This document shows, in pieces, positions 15,531 through 24,139 of a stretch of 64,000 nucleotides of DNA. Each line of letters starts with the position of its first letter. The first letter of the stretch is position 1. The stretch is from positions 186,001 through 250,000 of the forward strand of contig CAMYAK010000001.1 of the NCBI GenBank assembly GCA_947253765.1, read 5' to 3'. The stretch comes from an uncultured Tissierellia bacterium. Lineage in GTDB: Bacteria > Bacillota > Clostridia > Tissierellales > Peptoniphilaceae. The notes under the pieces are model-generated. The model ran no database searches, was not told the DNA's origin, and saw only the letters and a list, made by a program, of their open reading frames with translations. The position numbers were made by a program, and so were the translations under genes.

Positions 15531-16208
15531 CTAATTCTTGGCTTTTTCTCTTCTTTCAAGCAAGATGCCAAGTTCTTGGCAATTGTCCGCTATCTCATAG
15601 TTAAAATCCAGCAAATTATCTTTTTTGCAATAACCGTAGCTAACCAGAACCGCATCCACACCGGCATTCTTTGACAATTCACCGTCAACCCGGCTGTCTC
15701 CCACAAATGTGATCCGGTCCTTGTCCACTCCCAACTGTTCGGCTATTGTGAACAGTCCTTCAGGATCGGGCTTCCTCTTTGTATCTTCTCTAAACCCCCT
15801 GACAACATCGAAGTCATTAGGGGCGAAGAAGTCTTTTACCACCCTCTGAGCTATTTCATCCGGCTTATTGCTGTAAACAGCTAACAAATTACCGGCCTCC
15901 CTCTGAGCTTTTATAACTTCTTTTATGCCCGGATAGGGAAATGTTTCATATGAAGCATTTTCAAAATATATTTGATTGTAGCGGTTCAGAAGGGCTTCCT
16001 CATCTTCTTCGGGCATATCCTTAACACCCTGTCTTATCAAGGCTTCATGTACCAGAGCACGCGATGACTTCCCGACCATTGACATGGTCTCTTCATCTGA
16101 GTATCCTTTCAATCCCGCTGATTCCAATGCTAAATTCAGGGCGTGTGAAATTCCCTTAATCGTATATAACAGAGTTCCGTCCAAGTCAAAAACAATCAGT
16201 CTTTTCAA
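15531..16208 (-). CDS. HAD-superfamily phosphatase, phosphoglycolate phosphatase-like
   Basis: A 225-residue HAD hydrolase. Motif I is IVFDLDGTLLYTI, motif II is the short VYSNKP, motif III is KRKPDPEG and motif IV is ITFVGDSRVDGELS. The cap lies between residues ~15 and 80. The closest named function is phosphoglycolate phosphatase (Gph) or pyrophosphatase PpaX; sequence alone cannot separate them. The start was set at a TTG (16208), seven bases after AAGGG, because it places motif I at the usual distance from the N-terminus. It lies two bases beyond the stop of the SpoU gene, so the two are probably translated together. Confidence 0.8.
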   Translation of the reverse strand: MKRLIVFDLDGTLLYTIKGISHALNLALESAGLKGYSDEETMSMVGKSSRALVHEALIRQGVKDMPEEDEEALLNRYNQIYFENASYETFPYPGIKEVIKAQREAGNLLAVYSNKPDEIAQRVVKDFFAPNDFDVVRGFREDTKRKPDPEGLFTIAEQLGVDKDRITFVGDSRVDGELSKNAGVDAVLVSYGYCKKDNLLDFNYEIADNCQELGILLERREKAKN

Positions 16209-16210
16209 TT

Positions 16211-16948
16211 TCAATCCCTTTCCCTGCAAAATTCATATAGGCCTATAGCGACGGCCGTTGTCAAATTTAGCGAATCCACCTCTTCAGACTGCTCAATATA
16301 TACGGCTTTGCCATAATTAAGCATTTGCCTGTCAAGGCCTGAGCCTTCATTTCCGAATACCAGGCTCCATTTGCCGGTATTCCCCGACCCCCTGAATTCC
16401 TGAGCTGCCCGGCTTAGCCTTTGAGCTTTCTCATCAAGCATAAACATGAAGCTTTTCCTGTCTTCTTGAGGAAAATTCTTTAAATATTCTTCATAGCTGT
16501 CATAGTGAGAGTGCCTTATGTGGAAAATGGCCCCCATAGAGGCCCTGACGGTTTTTGGATTATACAAATCACAGGTGTTTCCAATCGTTATGAGGTCATA
16601 AATACCCATAGCCAGCATTGTCCTCATAATATTGCCCAGGTTTCCCATATCGGATATATTGTCGCAGACCAGGTGGTTGAAATCCTCAGCCTCTTCAAGC
16701 TCCTTTTTAAAAACCCCCACCAGAAAAATATTGTCCTTATTTGCAATCCTGTTTATGGACTTGTCATCTATTCGCCAAGCCAGCCCTTTTCGGTCAAAAA
16801 TATCTATGAACTTTTCCTTATTCTCCAACTTATCGGAAATAAGCAAATCAACAACCAGGTCTTCCCTATTATTGACCAGCTCCATGGTCGGGAAGGCTCC
16901 AAAGCTGTAGGAAAGTAGGTCCTTTTTTTTATAGCGCTTAAGGGTCAT
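16211..16948 (-). CDS. TrmH/SpoU-family RNA methyltransferase
   Basis: A 245-residue SPOUT methyltransferase that 2'-O-methylates rRNA or tRNA ribose. The three knot motifs are present: NLGNIMRTMLAMGI (motif 1), WSLVFGNEGSGLDRQML (motif 2) and SLNLTTAVAIGLYEF (motif 3). The N-terminal ~100 residues form a substrate-binding domain. The target nucleotide cannot be told. It is the first gene of a two-gene unit with the HAD phosphatase. Confidence 0.85.
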   Translation of the reverse strand: MTLKRYKKKDLLSYSFGAFPTMELVNNREDLVVDLLISDKLENKEKFIDIFDRKGLAWRIDDKSINRIANKDNIFLVGVFKKELEEAEDFNHLVCDNISDMGNLGNIMRTMLAMGIYDLITIGNTCDLYNPKTVRASMGAIFHIRHSHYDSYEEYLKNFPQEDRKSFMFMLDEKAQRLSRAAQEFRGSGNTGKWSLVFGNEGSGLDRQMLNYGKAVYIEQSEEVDSLNLTTAVAIGLYEFCRERD

Positions 16949-17112
16949 ATGGGCTCCTCTCTAGATTATTTAATATTTTATCAATAAATCTTAAATTTAT
17001 CATCTAATGGCCCCCCTACCCTCCTATATTCTTATCTTTCCAAAATTTTGATATATAATTACTGGTGATTGATTTTTTATCGAAAGATATTGTTAAGCGG
17101 TGGAGGTTTAAA

Positions 17113-18591
17113 ATGAATTTTACCCGTTCCCAAGAGAACCTGAGTATGTTGTTCGATTACTACGAAATGACAATGAGCAACGGCTATTTTGAGCATGGCA
17201 TGGATAAGCAGGTCGGATATTTCGACCTCTTCTATAGGAAAAACCCTGACAATGCCGGATTTGCCATTTTCGCCGGTCTTGATACAGCCATAGAATATAT
17301 TAAAAATCTGCATTTTTCCGACGATGATATAGCCTTTTTAAAGTCCAAGGGCATTTTTGATGAGAGATTTCTCGAAAGCCTCAAGGATTTCAAATTTACC
17401 GGGGATGTATGGTCCGTTCCTGAAGGAAGCGTCGTATTTCCCGGAGAACCCCTGATGACCATAAGAGGAAATATAGTGGAGACAAGTCTTCTGGAAACTA
17501 TGCTTCTTTTGACCGTTAATCATCAGAGCCTGATAGCTTCCAAGGCCAGCAGGATAGTCCGCTCCGCCGACGGTAGGCCCGTAATGGAATTCGGCTCCCG
17601 CCGTGCCCATGGAGCAGATGCTGCAACCATGGGGGCCAGAGCCGCTTATCTTGCCGGCTGCGTAGGAACAGCCGACACCTTGACCGACCAGCGTTTCGGG
17701 GTTCCCGCCCTTGGAACCATGGCCCATTCCTGGGTAATGATGTTCCCCAATGAATATGAAGCCTTCAAGGCATATGCCGAATCCTATCCCGACAATTGCC
17801 TGCTCTTGGTGGATACCTATGATACCCTTACCTCAGGCGTGCCCAATGCCATCCGGGTTTATGACGAGGTCCTAAAGCCCATGGGCAAAAGGCCGGGTGG
17901 AATAAGGCTTGATTCGGGAGATATTTCCTACCTTTCCAAGAAAGCCCGTATCATGCTGGATGAGGCAGGTTACAAAGATGCCAAAATAGTTGCCTCAAAC
18001 TCATTAGATGAGTACAAGATCAGGGATATACTTGACCAGGGTGCCAAGCTGGACTCTTTCGGTGTCGGTGAGAATCTCATAACGTCTAAAACTGATCCTG
18101 TCTTCGGTGCTGTCTATAAGCTGGTTGCTACTGAGCAGGACGGCAAACTGACCCCTAAAATTAAAATTTCTGAAAATGTTGAAAAAATAACCACACCGGG
18201 ATTCAAGCATTTCTACCGTTTCTATGATAAAAATTCGGGCAAGGCCCTAGCAGACCTGATCTGTTTGGCCGATGAAAAATTAAATGACAATGAGCCTTTT
18301 GAAATCTTCCACCCCACCTATACCTGGAAGAAAATGATTCTTGAAGATTACATCCTCAGGCCCATGCATGAGCAAATCTTTAAAAACGGTGAGCTTGTAT
18401 ATAAGCTTCCAAGTCTTGAGGAAAGCCGCAAGTATTGCCTGTCCGAGCTTGACTCGCTATGGGATGAGTACAAGAGGTTCGATAACCCTCATATATATAA
18501 AGTGGACCTTTCCAAGGAACTCTGGGATGTAAAACACAAGCTTCTAAGCTTTGAAAAAGATAAGGCCCTAGGCCTAACAAAACATAAGTAA
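17113..18591 (+). CDS. pncB: nicotinate phosphoribosyltransferase
   Basis: A 492-residue enzyme that joins nicotinate to PRPP (with ATP hydrolysis) to make nicotinate mononucleotide in the NAD salvage pathway. Recognisable blocks are FDYYEMTMSNGYFEHGMDKQ near the N-terminus, EFGSRRAHGADAATMGARAA with its substrate-binding arginines, GTMAHSWVMMF, LLVDTYDTLTSGVPNAI and the PRPP-site region GGIRLDSGDI. The ATG at 17113 has GGAGG seven bases upstream. A possible -10 TATAAT lies at 17054-17059. It converges with pta across a shared terminator. Confidence 0.93.
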   Translation: MNFTRSQENLSMLFDYYEMTMSNGYFEHGMDKQVGYFDLFYRKNPDNAGFAIFAGLDTAIEYIKNLHFSDDDIAFLKSKGIFDERFLESLKDFKFTGDVWSVPEGSVVFPGEPLMTIRGNIVETSLLETMLLLTVNHQSLIASKASRIVRSADGRPVMEFGSRRAHGADAATMGARAAYLAGCVGTADTLTDQRFGVPALGTMAHSWVMMFPNEYEAFKAYAESYPDNCLLLVDTYDTLTSGVPNAIRVYDEVLKPMGKRPGGIRLDSGDISYLSKKARIMLDEAGYKDAKIVASNSLDEYKIRDILDQGAKLDSFGVGENLITSKTDPVFGAVYKLVATEQDGKLTPKIKISENVEKITTPGFKHFYRFYDKNSGKALADLICLADEKLNDNEPFEIFHPTYTWKKMILEDYILRPMHEQIFKNGELVYKLPSLEESRKYCLSELDSLWDEYKRFDNPHIYKVDLSKELWDVKHKLLSFEKDKALGLTKHK

Positions 18592-18609
18592 AATAGTTTA
18601 TAACAAGAA

Positions 18610-18647
18610 AATAGGGTTGGTCACTATAAAGTGATCAACCCTATTTT
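18610..18647. terminator. bidirectional terminator between pncB and pta
   Basis: AATAGGGTTGGTCACT and AGTGATCAACCCTATT form a stem of 16 pairs (one mismatch) with a four-base loop, followed by a T-run on the plus strand and preceded by A-rich sequence that gives T's on the minus strand. It should stop both convergent genes. Confidence 0.88.
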
Positions 18648-18664
18648 TAATATTCTTATTTATC

Positions 18665-19654
18665 CTATTTACCCTGAACCTTCATGGCCTGATAGGCGGT
18701 AACAATGGCCATCTGGTAGGCATCCTCTTCACTACATCCACGTGAAAGGTCGTTTACCGGATGGGCCATGCCTTGGAGGATAGGTCCTAAAGCAATGTAG
18801 TGACCAAGCCTCTGGGCAATCTTGTAGCCAATATTACCTGACTGGATATCCGGGAAAATAAAGACCCTGGCCTTGCCGGCTACATCTGAGTTTGGAGCTT
18901 TCTTCTTTGCCACAACGGGGTTAATTGCGGCATCGAACTGAAGTTCTCCATCAACCTTGAGCTCCGGATAGCGCTCTTTAGCTATCTTTGTAGCCTCTGC
19001 CACTTTCTCCTGCTCAGGTGATGATGCGGATCCGAATGTTGAGAATGATAACATGGCGACAACCGGATCAATGTCAAAATCCTTGGCTGTATTGGCGGTC
19101 TCATAAGCAATATCGGCCAGCTGACTTGCATCCGGATTGATATTTACAGCCGAGTCCGCAAACATGAGCCTTTCTCTTCCATCAGGAGAAATCATCATAA
19201 AGCAACCTGAAACCAGCTTTGAATCCGGCTTGGTTTTGATGATCTGCAAGGCCGGCCTTATCGTTTCTGCAGTAGTTCCGTCGGCCCCTGAAATCAAGCC
19301 GTCAGCCAAGCCCATAAAAATCAGCATGGTTCCGAAATAGTTTCTGTCCTTTAAGATCTTTTCAGCCTGGTCCCTGGTAACCTTGCCTTTACGTCTCTCC
19401 ACAAAAGCATCGACCATCTTTTCAAAACCGTCATAGTGTTCGGGATCAATGATTTCCAAACCCTGAAGAGAAATCCTCTCTTCGTCGGCCAGTTTCTCAA
19501 GCTCTTTGCGGTTACCCAAAACTATAGGTACAATTATGCCGGCCTGCTGATGACGAACTGCGGCATTTAAGATTCTTCTTTCGTTTCCTTCAGGAAAGAC
19601 CATCCTTATATCTTTTCCTATAAGACGGTCTGTCAACGTTCCAATAATACTCAT
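18665..19654 (-). CDS. pta: phosphate acetyltransferase
   Basis: A 329-residue enzyme converting acetyl-CoA and phosphate to acetyl phosphate, the first step of acetate formation with ATP gain. It has the family blocks TMLIFMGLADGLISGADGTT, FADSAVNINPDASQLADIAY, MLSFSTFGSASSP and the C-terminal FPDIQSGNIGYKIAQRLGHY with GPILQGMAHPVNDLSRGC. It is the short form without regulatory N-terminal domains. On the minus strand a TATAAT (19710-19715) about 55 bases upstream is a likely -10 element. No ackA is visible next to it. Confidence 0.94.
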   Translation of the reverse strand: MSIIGTLTDRLIGKDIRMVFPEGNERRILNAAVRHQQAGIIVPIVLGNRKELEKLADEERISLQGLEIIDPEHYDGFEKMVDAFVERRKGKVTRDQAEKILKDRNYFGTMLIFMGLADGLISGADGTTAETIRPALQIIKTKPDSKLVSGCFMMISPDGRERLMFADSAVNINPDASQLADIAYETANTAKDFDIDPVVAMLSFSTFGSASSPEQEKVAEATKIAKERYPELKVDGELQFDAAINPVVAKKKAPNSDVAGKARVFIFPDIQSGNIGYKIAQRLGHYIALGPILQGMAHPVNDLSRGCSEEDAYQMAIVTAYQAMKVQGK

Positions 19655-19746
19655 AATTCCCCCTTTTATGTTTAGCTGCCTATTGCCTGTAAATATACTT
19701 TAACTACATTATAATACTTAAAATGAAATTTGACTCTTTTACTTGC

Positions 19747-20784
19747 CTATCTTTCCAAAGCTATGTTCAAGGCTTCCTCTTCCTCAGGAGAAAGAGCTTG
19801 ATTTGCTCGTCCGCTTACTATTTCCTTGGCATATGTCCTTGAATTATCCCTTGCATAAATTCCCGTCAATATTAAGCCGCTCCTGTGCTCATCCAGCATG
19901 GCCAAGCTATATGACAGGTCCCCTGACAACTCTTCAAAAGCATTGTACTTTACCAGACCTATTTTAGAAATTGAAAGAGAAATCTGCCCGTTCAAGAGAC
20001 TAACCTGCCTTTTAAGCTCCTGAGCAGTATTGTCCTCAAGATCTTTAATCCGGGCATCATTTGACTTTTTCAAGTCCTCCATCTCGGTACTCAATCGCCT
20101 ATCAAGACTTTGCATTGATACGGAAGCCTGCTTTTGATAGGCTTTTAGATTCTCAATAGTCATGGATGAAAGCTTGTCATTGGCCTCTTTTCTCTCTCTC
20201 ATCTCCAGCTCCATAGCCTTGGTGCTTATTTCTTTGAACTCGTTAATGGTTTTATTCACATCGTCGAAGCGGATGTAGTTGTCCTCTTCATTCTTCTTAA
20301 TCCTGCTGTCGAAATCTTTGCTAAATTTTTCCAAGTCACCGGCAAATTTGGTCAAGCCCTGGTTTAGCGTATATGAGCTTTCTTTTTTAAGGCTTTCAAG
20401 TTGGGCGTAGACATTTTCATCCAGCCTCTTCATTGACGTGTTGCTGTTTGTCACCGTGTTATCAACATAAGAGGTCAATTCCCGTGACAAGCTTGTAAAC
20501 TTGTCGTTAATGGCCCTTGTCTGGTCCATGTCCGTCTCGCTCACCCACTTCTCAATAGAGGCCAGCCTGTCCTCATCCCTCTTTTTTATCACTTTATATG
20601 AGTCGAGCTCATTGGCAAACTGGCCAATAAGTTCTTCCATGCTCAACTCCCCCCTGCCCCTCAGCAAATAGTCATAGCGCTTGCGCAGGCGATTAAGCTT
20701 CTTGTTGTTCCCTGAAGCAATATATGCCGCATAAATGGCGACCAAAACGGACACCGCAGCCAAAATAATGTAAATTATGTTCAT
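19747..20784 (-). CDS. DUF4446 protein with a long central coiled coil
   Basis: A 345-residue protein with one N-terminal membrane segment (residues ~3-24). It then has the start of a DUF4446 domain (RLRKRYDYLLRGRGELSMEE) and its conserved end (GLVKYNAFEELSGDLSYSLA, then MLDEHRSGLILTGIYARDNS and RTYAKEIV). Typical members are about 165-170 residues and join these halves directly. Here roughly 170 residues of charged heptad-like sequence, predicted as coiled coil, lie between them. Function unknown, but DUF4446 genes are regularly found beside parB in Firmicutes, as here, where it overlaps the end of parB by four bases. That coupling suggests a role tied to the chromosome origin or the membrane. 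Confidence 0.8.
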   Translation of the reverse strand: MNIIYIILAAVSVLVAIYAAYIASGNNKKLNRLRKRYDYLLRGRGELSMEELIGQFANELDSYKVIKKRDEDRLASIEKWVSETDMDQTRAINDKFTSLSRELTSYVDNTVTNSNTSMKRLDENVYAQLESLKKESSYTLNQGLTKFAGDLEKFSKDFDSRIKKNEEDNYIRFDDVNKTINEFKEISTKAMELEMRERKEANDKLSSMTIENLKAYQKQASVSMQSLDRRLSTEMEDLKKSNDARIKDLEDNTAQELKRQVSLLNGQISLSISKIGLVKYNAFEELSGDLSYSLAMLDEHRSGLILTGIYARDNSRTYAKEIVSGRANQALSPEEEEALNIALER

Positions 20785-21785
20785 CTGTTTCCTCCCAAAA
20801 GGATTTGGGTGAGTTTTTCAAGGTCTTCATCTGTATAGCAGGCTATCTTGAGCTCCCAGCCTTTTCTCTTCTTGGCAATATTTACTCCGGTACCGAGGGT
20901 CTCCATCAACCTTTCTTCCATATCTATAAGAAATGTGTTTTTCTTTTCCGGCTCCTCTTCTTTTTTCTCGGCCTTATTTACATTTATTTTCCCCTCTATC
21001 AATAATTTTCTGAGCTTATCTCTTTTCTTGGGATCTTTCTCTGACAGGAGCACCCTTGCCTGAGATGACGTCAGCTTCCCATCTTTTAAAGCATTGAGCG
21101 ATTCCTTATCAAGCTGTAGCAATCTTATTATATTTGCAATATATGGTCTGCTCTTGCCAAGCGCATCGGCAAGCTCCTGCTGCGTTAGCCCATGCTTATT
21201 CATTATTTCCCTATAAGAATTCGCCTCTTCAAAGGGGTTCAGATCCTCTCTCTGAATATTTTCAATAACCGACAGCATCTCGGTGTTTTCCGGCGGTCCT
21301 TGATGAATCACAACCGGGATTTCCTTGAGTCCGGCCAAGATCGAAGCCCTGTACCTTCTCTCTCCTGCAATGATCCTATATGGCGCATGGCCTTTCTGCG
21401 TATATTTTTGGACAAGAATCGGCTGAAGCACCCCATATTTTTTTATTGATTCCGACAGCTCTTTCAAGGCCTTCTCATCAAAGCTTTTTCTTGGCTGTTT
21501 TGAATTTGCCTCTATTAGACTTATTTCCAGGCTCCGGGTTTCTTCTTTTGCCTTTTCATTATCGGGAACATTTTTCGTCGCTTCTTTTTTCACCTTTGTT
21601 CCGCCGGTCTTAGAGCCTGATGCCTTGGTTGCAGCCTTAGATTTTGTCGTCCTGCTGCTTTGCCTTACACTTGTTTTGCTGCCGGTCTTTACAGTTGTCT
21701 TTTTTGCAGTTTTTTCTTCCGCCTCTTTATTTAATGTTGGAATAAGGGCTCCAAGTCCCCTGCCCAATCCGCCTTTTTTTACCAT
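20781..21785 (-). CDS. parB: chromosome-partitioning protein ParB (Spo0J)
   Basis: A 334-residue CTP-dependent DNA clamp that loads at parS sites and spreads to organise the origin. The N-terminus GLGRGLGALIPTL is the ParA-stimulating peptide. Residues ~18-80 are an unusual Lys/Thr/Ser-rich linker. The CTP-binding domain shows GERRYRAS and ENIQREDLNPFEEA. The helix-turn-helix is LTQQELADALGKSRPYIANI. The second DNA-contact helix reads GKLTSSQARVLL where family members usually have GKLSMGHARALL. The C-terminal dimer domain is short. It follows parA by 12 bases. Three parS sites of a variant sequence lie 2 kb upstream. Confidence 0.94.
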   Translation of the reverse strand: MVKKGGLGRGLGALIPTLNKEAEEKTAKKTTVKTGSKTSVRQSSRTTKSKAATKASGSKTGGTKVKKEATKNVPDNEKAKEETRSLEISLIEANSKQPRKSFDEKALKELSESIKKYGVLQPILVQKYTQKGHAPYRIIAGERRYRASILAGLKEIPVVIHQGPPENTEMLSVIENIQREDLNPFEEANSYREIMNKHGLTQQELADALGKSRPYIANIIRLLQLDKESLNALKDGKLTSSQARVLLSEKDPKKRDKLRKLLIEGKINVNKAEKKEEEPEKKNTFLIDMEERLMETLGTGVNIAKKRKGWELKIACYTDEDLEKLTQILLGGNR

Positions 21786-21797
21786 GACCTATCCTTT

Positions 21798-22568
21798 CTA
21801 TGCGTTCCTCTTTTTAAATTCTTTGGAAAGCGCTATATATGCCTTTGCCCCTTTTGAGCCTTTATCGTAGCTTATAATGCTTTGCCCATAAGATGGAGCC
21901 TCCGCAAGCCTTATATTCCTTGGAATTTCAGTTTTATATACCAGATTGTCAAAATATTTATTTACTTCGTTTATAACGTCCTGGGCCAGGTTCGTCCGGT
22001 TGTCCACCATAGAAAGTAAAATTCCCTCAATCTCCAAATTTGGATTCACTTTCTCCTTTACCATATCTATTGTAGAAACCAACTGGCTTACTCCCTCGAG
22101 TGCGTAATATTCGGTTTGAATAGGAATTAAAACCGAGTCCGAGGCCGCCAATGCATTTAAACTTAGCATTCCCAGAGACGGCGGGCAATCAATGAATATA
22201 AAGTCATACTGATCTTTGCATTCTGACAGGGCTCCTTTCAAACGATCATGTGGATTATCCAGAGATAGGGCTTCTATTTCAAAACCCGTAAGCCCCGAAG
22301 TCGAAGGAATTAAATCAAGGTGCTTATTGAGCTTAATCACAACTTCTTCAGCCTTGAATTCCCCTATCAAAAGCCCATAAATATCGTGTTCGAGTTCATC
22401 CTTGTGAACACCGTAGCCTGAGCTTGTGTTCCCTTGGGGATCCATGTCAATTACCAAAACCTTCTTCTTAAAAAGCCCTGTCTCAGCTAAGGCCGCCGCT
22501 AAATTAATAACAGTTGTAGTCTTGCCAACTCCGCCTTTTTGATTATATACGCTTATTACTTTACTCAT
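21798..22568 (-). CDS. parA: chromosome-partitioning ATPase ParA (Soj)
   Basis: A 256-residue deviant Walker ATPase. It has YNQKGGVGKTTTVINLA with the signature lysine, DMDPQGNTSSGYG, FIFIDCPPSLGMLSLNALAA, and RNIRLAEAPSYGQSI near the end. It binds DNA as an ATP dimer and is released by ParB; in Firmicutes it also regulates DnaA. Its ATG overlaps the end of cinA by eight bases, so cinA, parA, parB and the DUF4446 gene form one tightly packed unit. Confidence 0.95.
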   Translation of the reverse strand: MSKVISVYNQKGGVGKTTTVINLAAALAETGLFKKKVLVIDMDPQGNTSSGYGVHKDELEHDIYGLLIGEFKAEEVVIKLNKHLDLIPSTSGLTGFEIEALSLDNPHDRLKGALSECKDQYDFIFIDCPPSLGMLSLNALAASDSVLIPIQTEYYALEGVSQLVSTIDMVKEKVNPNLEIEGILLSMVDNRTNLAQDVINEVNKYFDNLVYKTEIPRNIRLAEAPSYGQSIISYDKGSKGAKAYIALSKEFKKRNA

Positions 22569-23796
22569 AGTTTCTCGCTTTCAATTCCAAAATTAAATGG
22601 TCAATCGCATGATTTACAGCAAGTCTTCTTATTTGATTCCTGGCCAGGCTCCAATGTTTCTCAAAAATTTTTATATCTTCTCCGACCATAATCCCTAAAA
22701 ACACATGACCGTCATCGTCTCCGCCGGGACCCGCATAACCCGTGCTTGCAATGGCAATATCGCATCCTGTTTTCTTTTTTAAGCCAAGCAACATGTCACG
22801 GCATACTTTATCTGAAACAGCTGAATATTCCTCAAGGTCTTTCTTATCTACCCCTAATATTCTATTCTTTGCAGAATCGCTGTATACAACGAAGGCTTCT
22901 TCCAACACTTTTGAAGCTCCCGGAACATTTATTAGCCTTCCGGCAATCAGTCCTCCCGTTAGGCTTTCGGCTACGGAAATGGTCATATTGTTCTTTTCCA
23001 GAATACTTAAAAGTGTTTCTTCTTTTGCTTTTCCATCGTAGTTAACTATGTACTTGCCCAGTCTATCTTTAACCAGCTTCAAGCCCTCATCGAGCTTCAT
23101 GTCAACCTTTTCTTCACTGCCCTTGCTTGTGATCCTTATAAGGGCTCCGTCTTCCTTAACATAAGGTGCGAAGGTCGGGTCGCAAGAGCTTTCCATAAGG
23201 TCCTTCATCTTCTGATAAACGTTATATTCACCAAGAACCCCTATTTTAACTTCTATGGATTTGGTAGCTTCGCCTGAATGTTCTTTAAGAATCGGCACCA
23301 ATTCATTTTCTACTATATTTTCCAATTCTTTTGGTGGTCCCGGCAAAATTACTATAACTTTCTTTGATCCGTATTTTTCGAAGGGTATCCAGGCTCCGGG
23401 AGAGGTTCCTACTCCATTTCTTAATATTGTGCTACCCTTCGGAAAAGAATATACTTTTTCGTTGTTTTTCAAGGCTTCCTTATTTCCAAACCAAGCATTA
23501 AGATTGCTAATGGTCTCAGGATCCGCTTCTTTCTCCAGTCCTATATACTCAATGACGCATTCTTTGCTTATGTCGTCATTCGTTGAGCCCAAACCCCCGC
23601 TTGTTATTACTATATCGGATCGCTTAACAGCTTGATCTAAACACTCCATAAGTCGAGTTTTGTTGTCTCCAACCACCGTAATATGATAAATATCATAGCC
23701 AAGGCTTGCGCATGTCTTAGATAAGAATTGAGCATCAGTATTTAAGATGTTGCCTAAAAGAAGCTCAGTTCCCACAGAAATAAGTTCTACAATCAT
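22561..23796 (-). CDS. cinA: CinA-family nicotinamide mononucleotide deamidase / competence protein
   Basis: A 411-residue two-domain protein. The N-terminal MoCF-type domain shows MIVELISVGTELLLGNILNT, ITSGGLGSTNDDISKE and VILPGPPKELENI. It is linked to the C-terminal PncC-like domain with ISVAESLTGGLIAGRLINVP and ASTGYAGPGGD. The latter family deamidates NMN, feeding the pyridine nucleotide cycle. The ATG at 23796 has GGAGG upstream and starts at the standard position; the frame is open further upstream. A parS site lies 13 bases before this start, within the promoter region. Confidence 0.92.
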   Translation of the reverse strand: MIVELISVGTELLLGNILNTDAQFLSKTCASLGYDIYHITVVGDNKTRLMECLDQAVKRSDIVITSGGLGSTNDDISKECVIEYIGLEKEADPETISNLNAWFGNKEALKNNEKVYSFPKGSTILRNGVGTSPGAWIPFEKYGSKKVIVILPGPPKELENIVENELVPILKEHSGEATKSIEVKIGVLGEYNVYQKMKDLMESSCDPTFAPYVKEDGALIRITSKGSEEKVDMKLDEGLKLVKDRLGKYIVNYDGKAKEETLLSILEKNNMTISVAESLTGGLIAGRLINVPGASKVLEEAFVVYSDSAKNRILGVDKKDLEEYSAVSDKVCRDMLLGLKKKTGCDIAIASTGYAGPGGDDDGHVFLGIMVGEDIKIFEKHWSLARNQIRRLAVNHAIDHLILELKARNYE

Positions 23797-23808
23797 TTTT
23801 CCTCCAAT

Positions 23809-23824
23809 TGTTTCATATGAAACA
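23809..23824. promoter_or_regulatory. parS-like site 1 (variant)
   Basis: TGTTTCATATGAAACA, a perfect palindrome. The Firmicutes consensus parS is TGTTTCACGTGAAACA, so only the central CG is changed to TA. It lies just upstream of cinA in the same cluster as parA and parB. Confidence 0.85.
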
Positions 23825-23935
23825 TCTATATATATTATAGCAAAGCTTTTAAAAAAGTATGTTTCACTTTGTCCCATTATTTGAAGAAATTGTTTCATTT
23901 TTATATATCACACAGTGCCGGCTACAAATTCGTAG

Positions 23936-23969
23936 GCTCTATAATGTTTCATATGAAACATTATAGAGC
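23936..23969. promoter_or_regulatory. parS-like site 2 within a 34-bp perfect palindrome
   Basis: The 16-bp core TGTTTCATATGAAACA (23945-23960) is extended on both sides by GCTCTATAA and its complement, giving an uninterrupted 34-bp palindrome. Confidence 0.85.
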
Positions 23970-24050
23970 TGCGTCAATTTAGTCGGCTTGGGCATGTGCG
24001 GAATAAAATGTTCTTGGTTGGTTCCGGTCTTTTTAACTATCATGATAAAA

Positions 24051-24078
24051 AAGGAATGTTTCATATGAAACATTCCTT
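24051..24078. promoter_or_regulatory. parS-like site 3 within a 28-bp perfect palindrome
   Basis: The same 16-bp core (24057-24072) is extended by AAGGAA and TTCCTT to a 28-bp palindrome. The flanking arms differ from those of site 2. It lies close to the end of rsmG and could also act as a hairpin in its transcript. Confidence 0.85.
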
Positions 24079-24139
24079 AATGTTCTATGCCTTTCTTGAA
24101 TTCAGTTTCCTGTCTAAGGATCCGCTTGTCATCGTATTC

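Larger units (their letters stand above)
23797..24139. other. intergenic centromere-like region
   Basis: About 340 bases between cinA and rsmG holding three copies of one 16-bp palindrome (listed separately). A degenerate half site, TGTTTCACTTTG, lies near 23860. No open frame of note. Confidence 0.6.
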
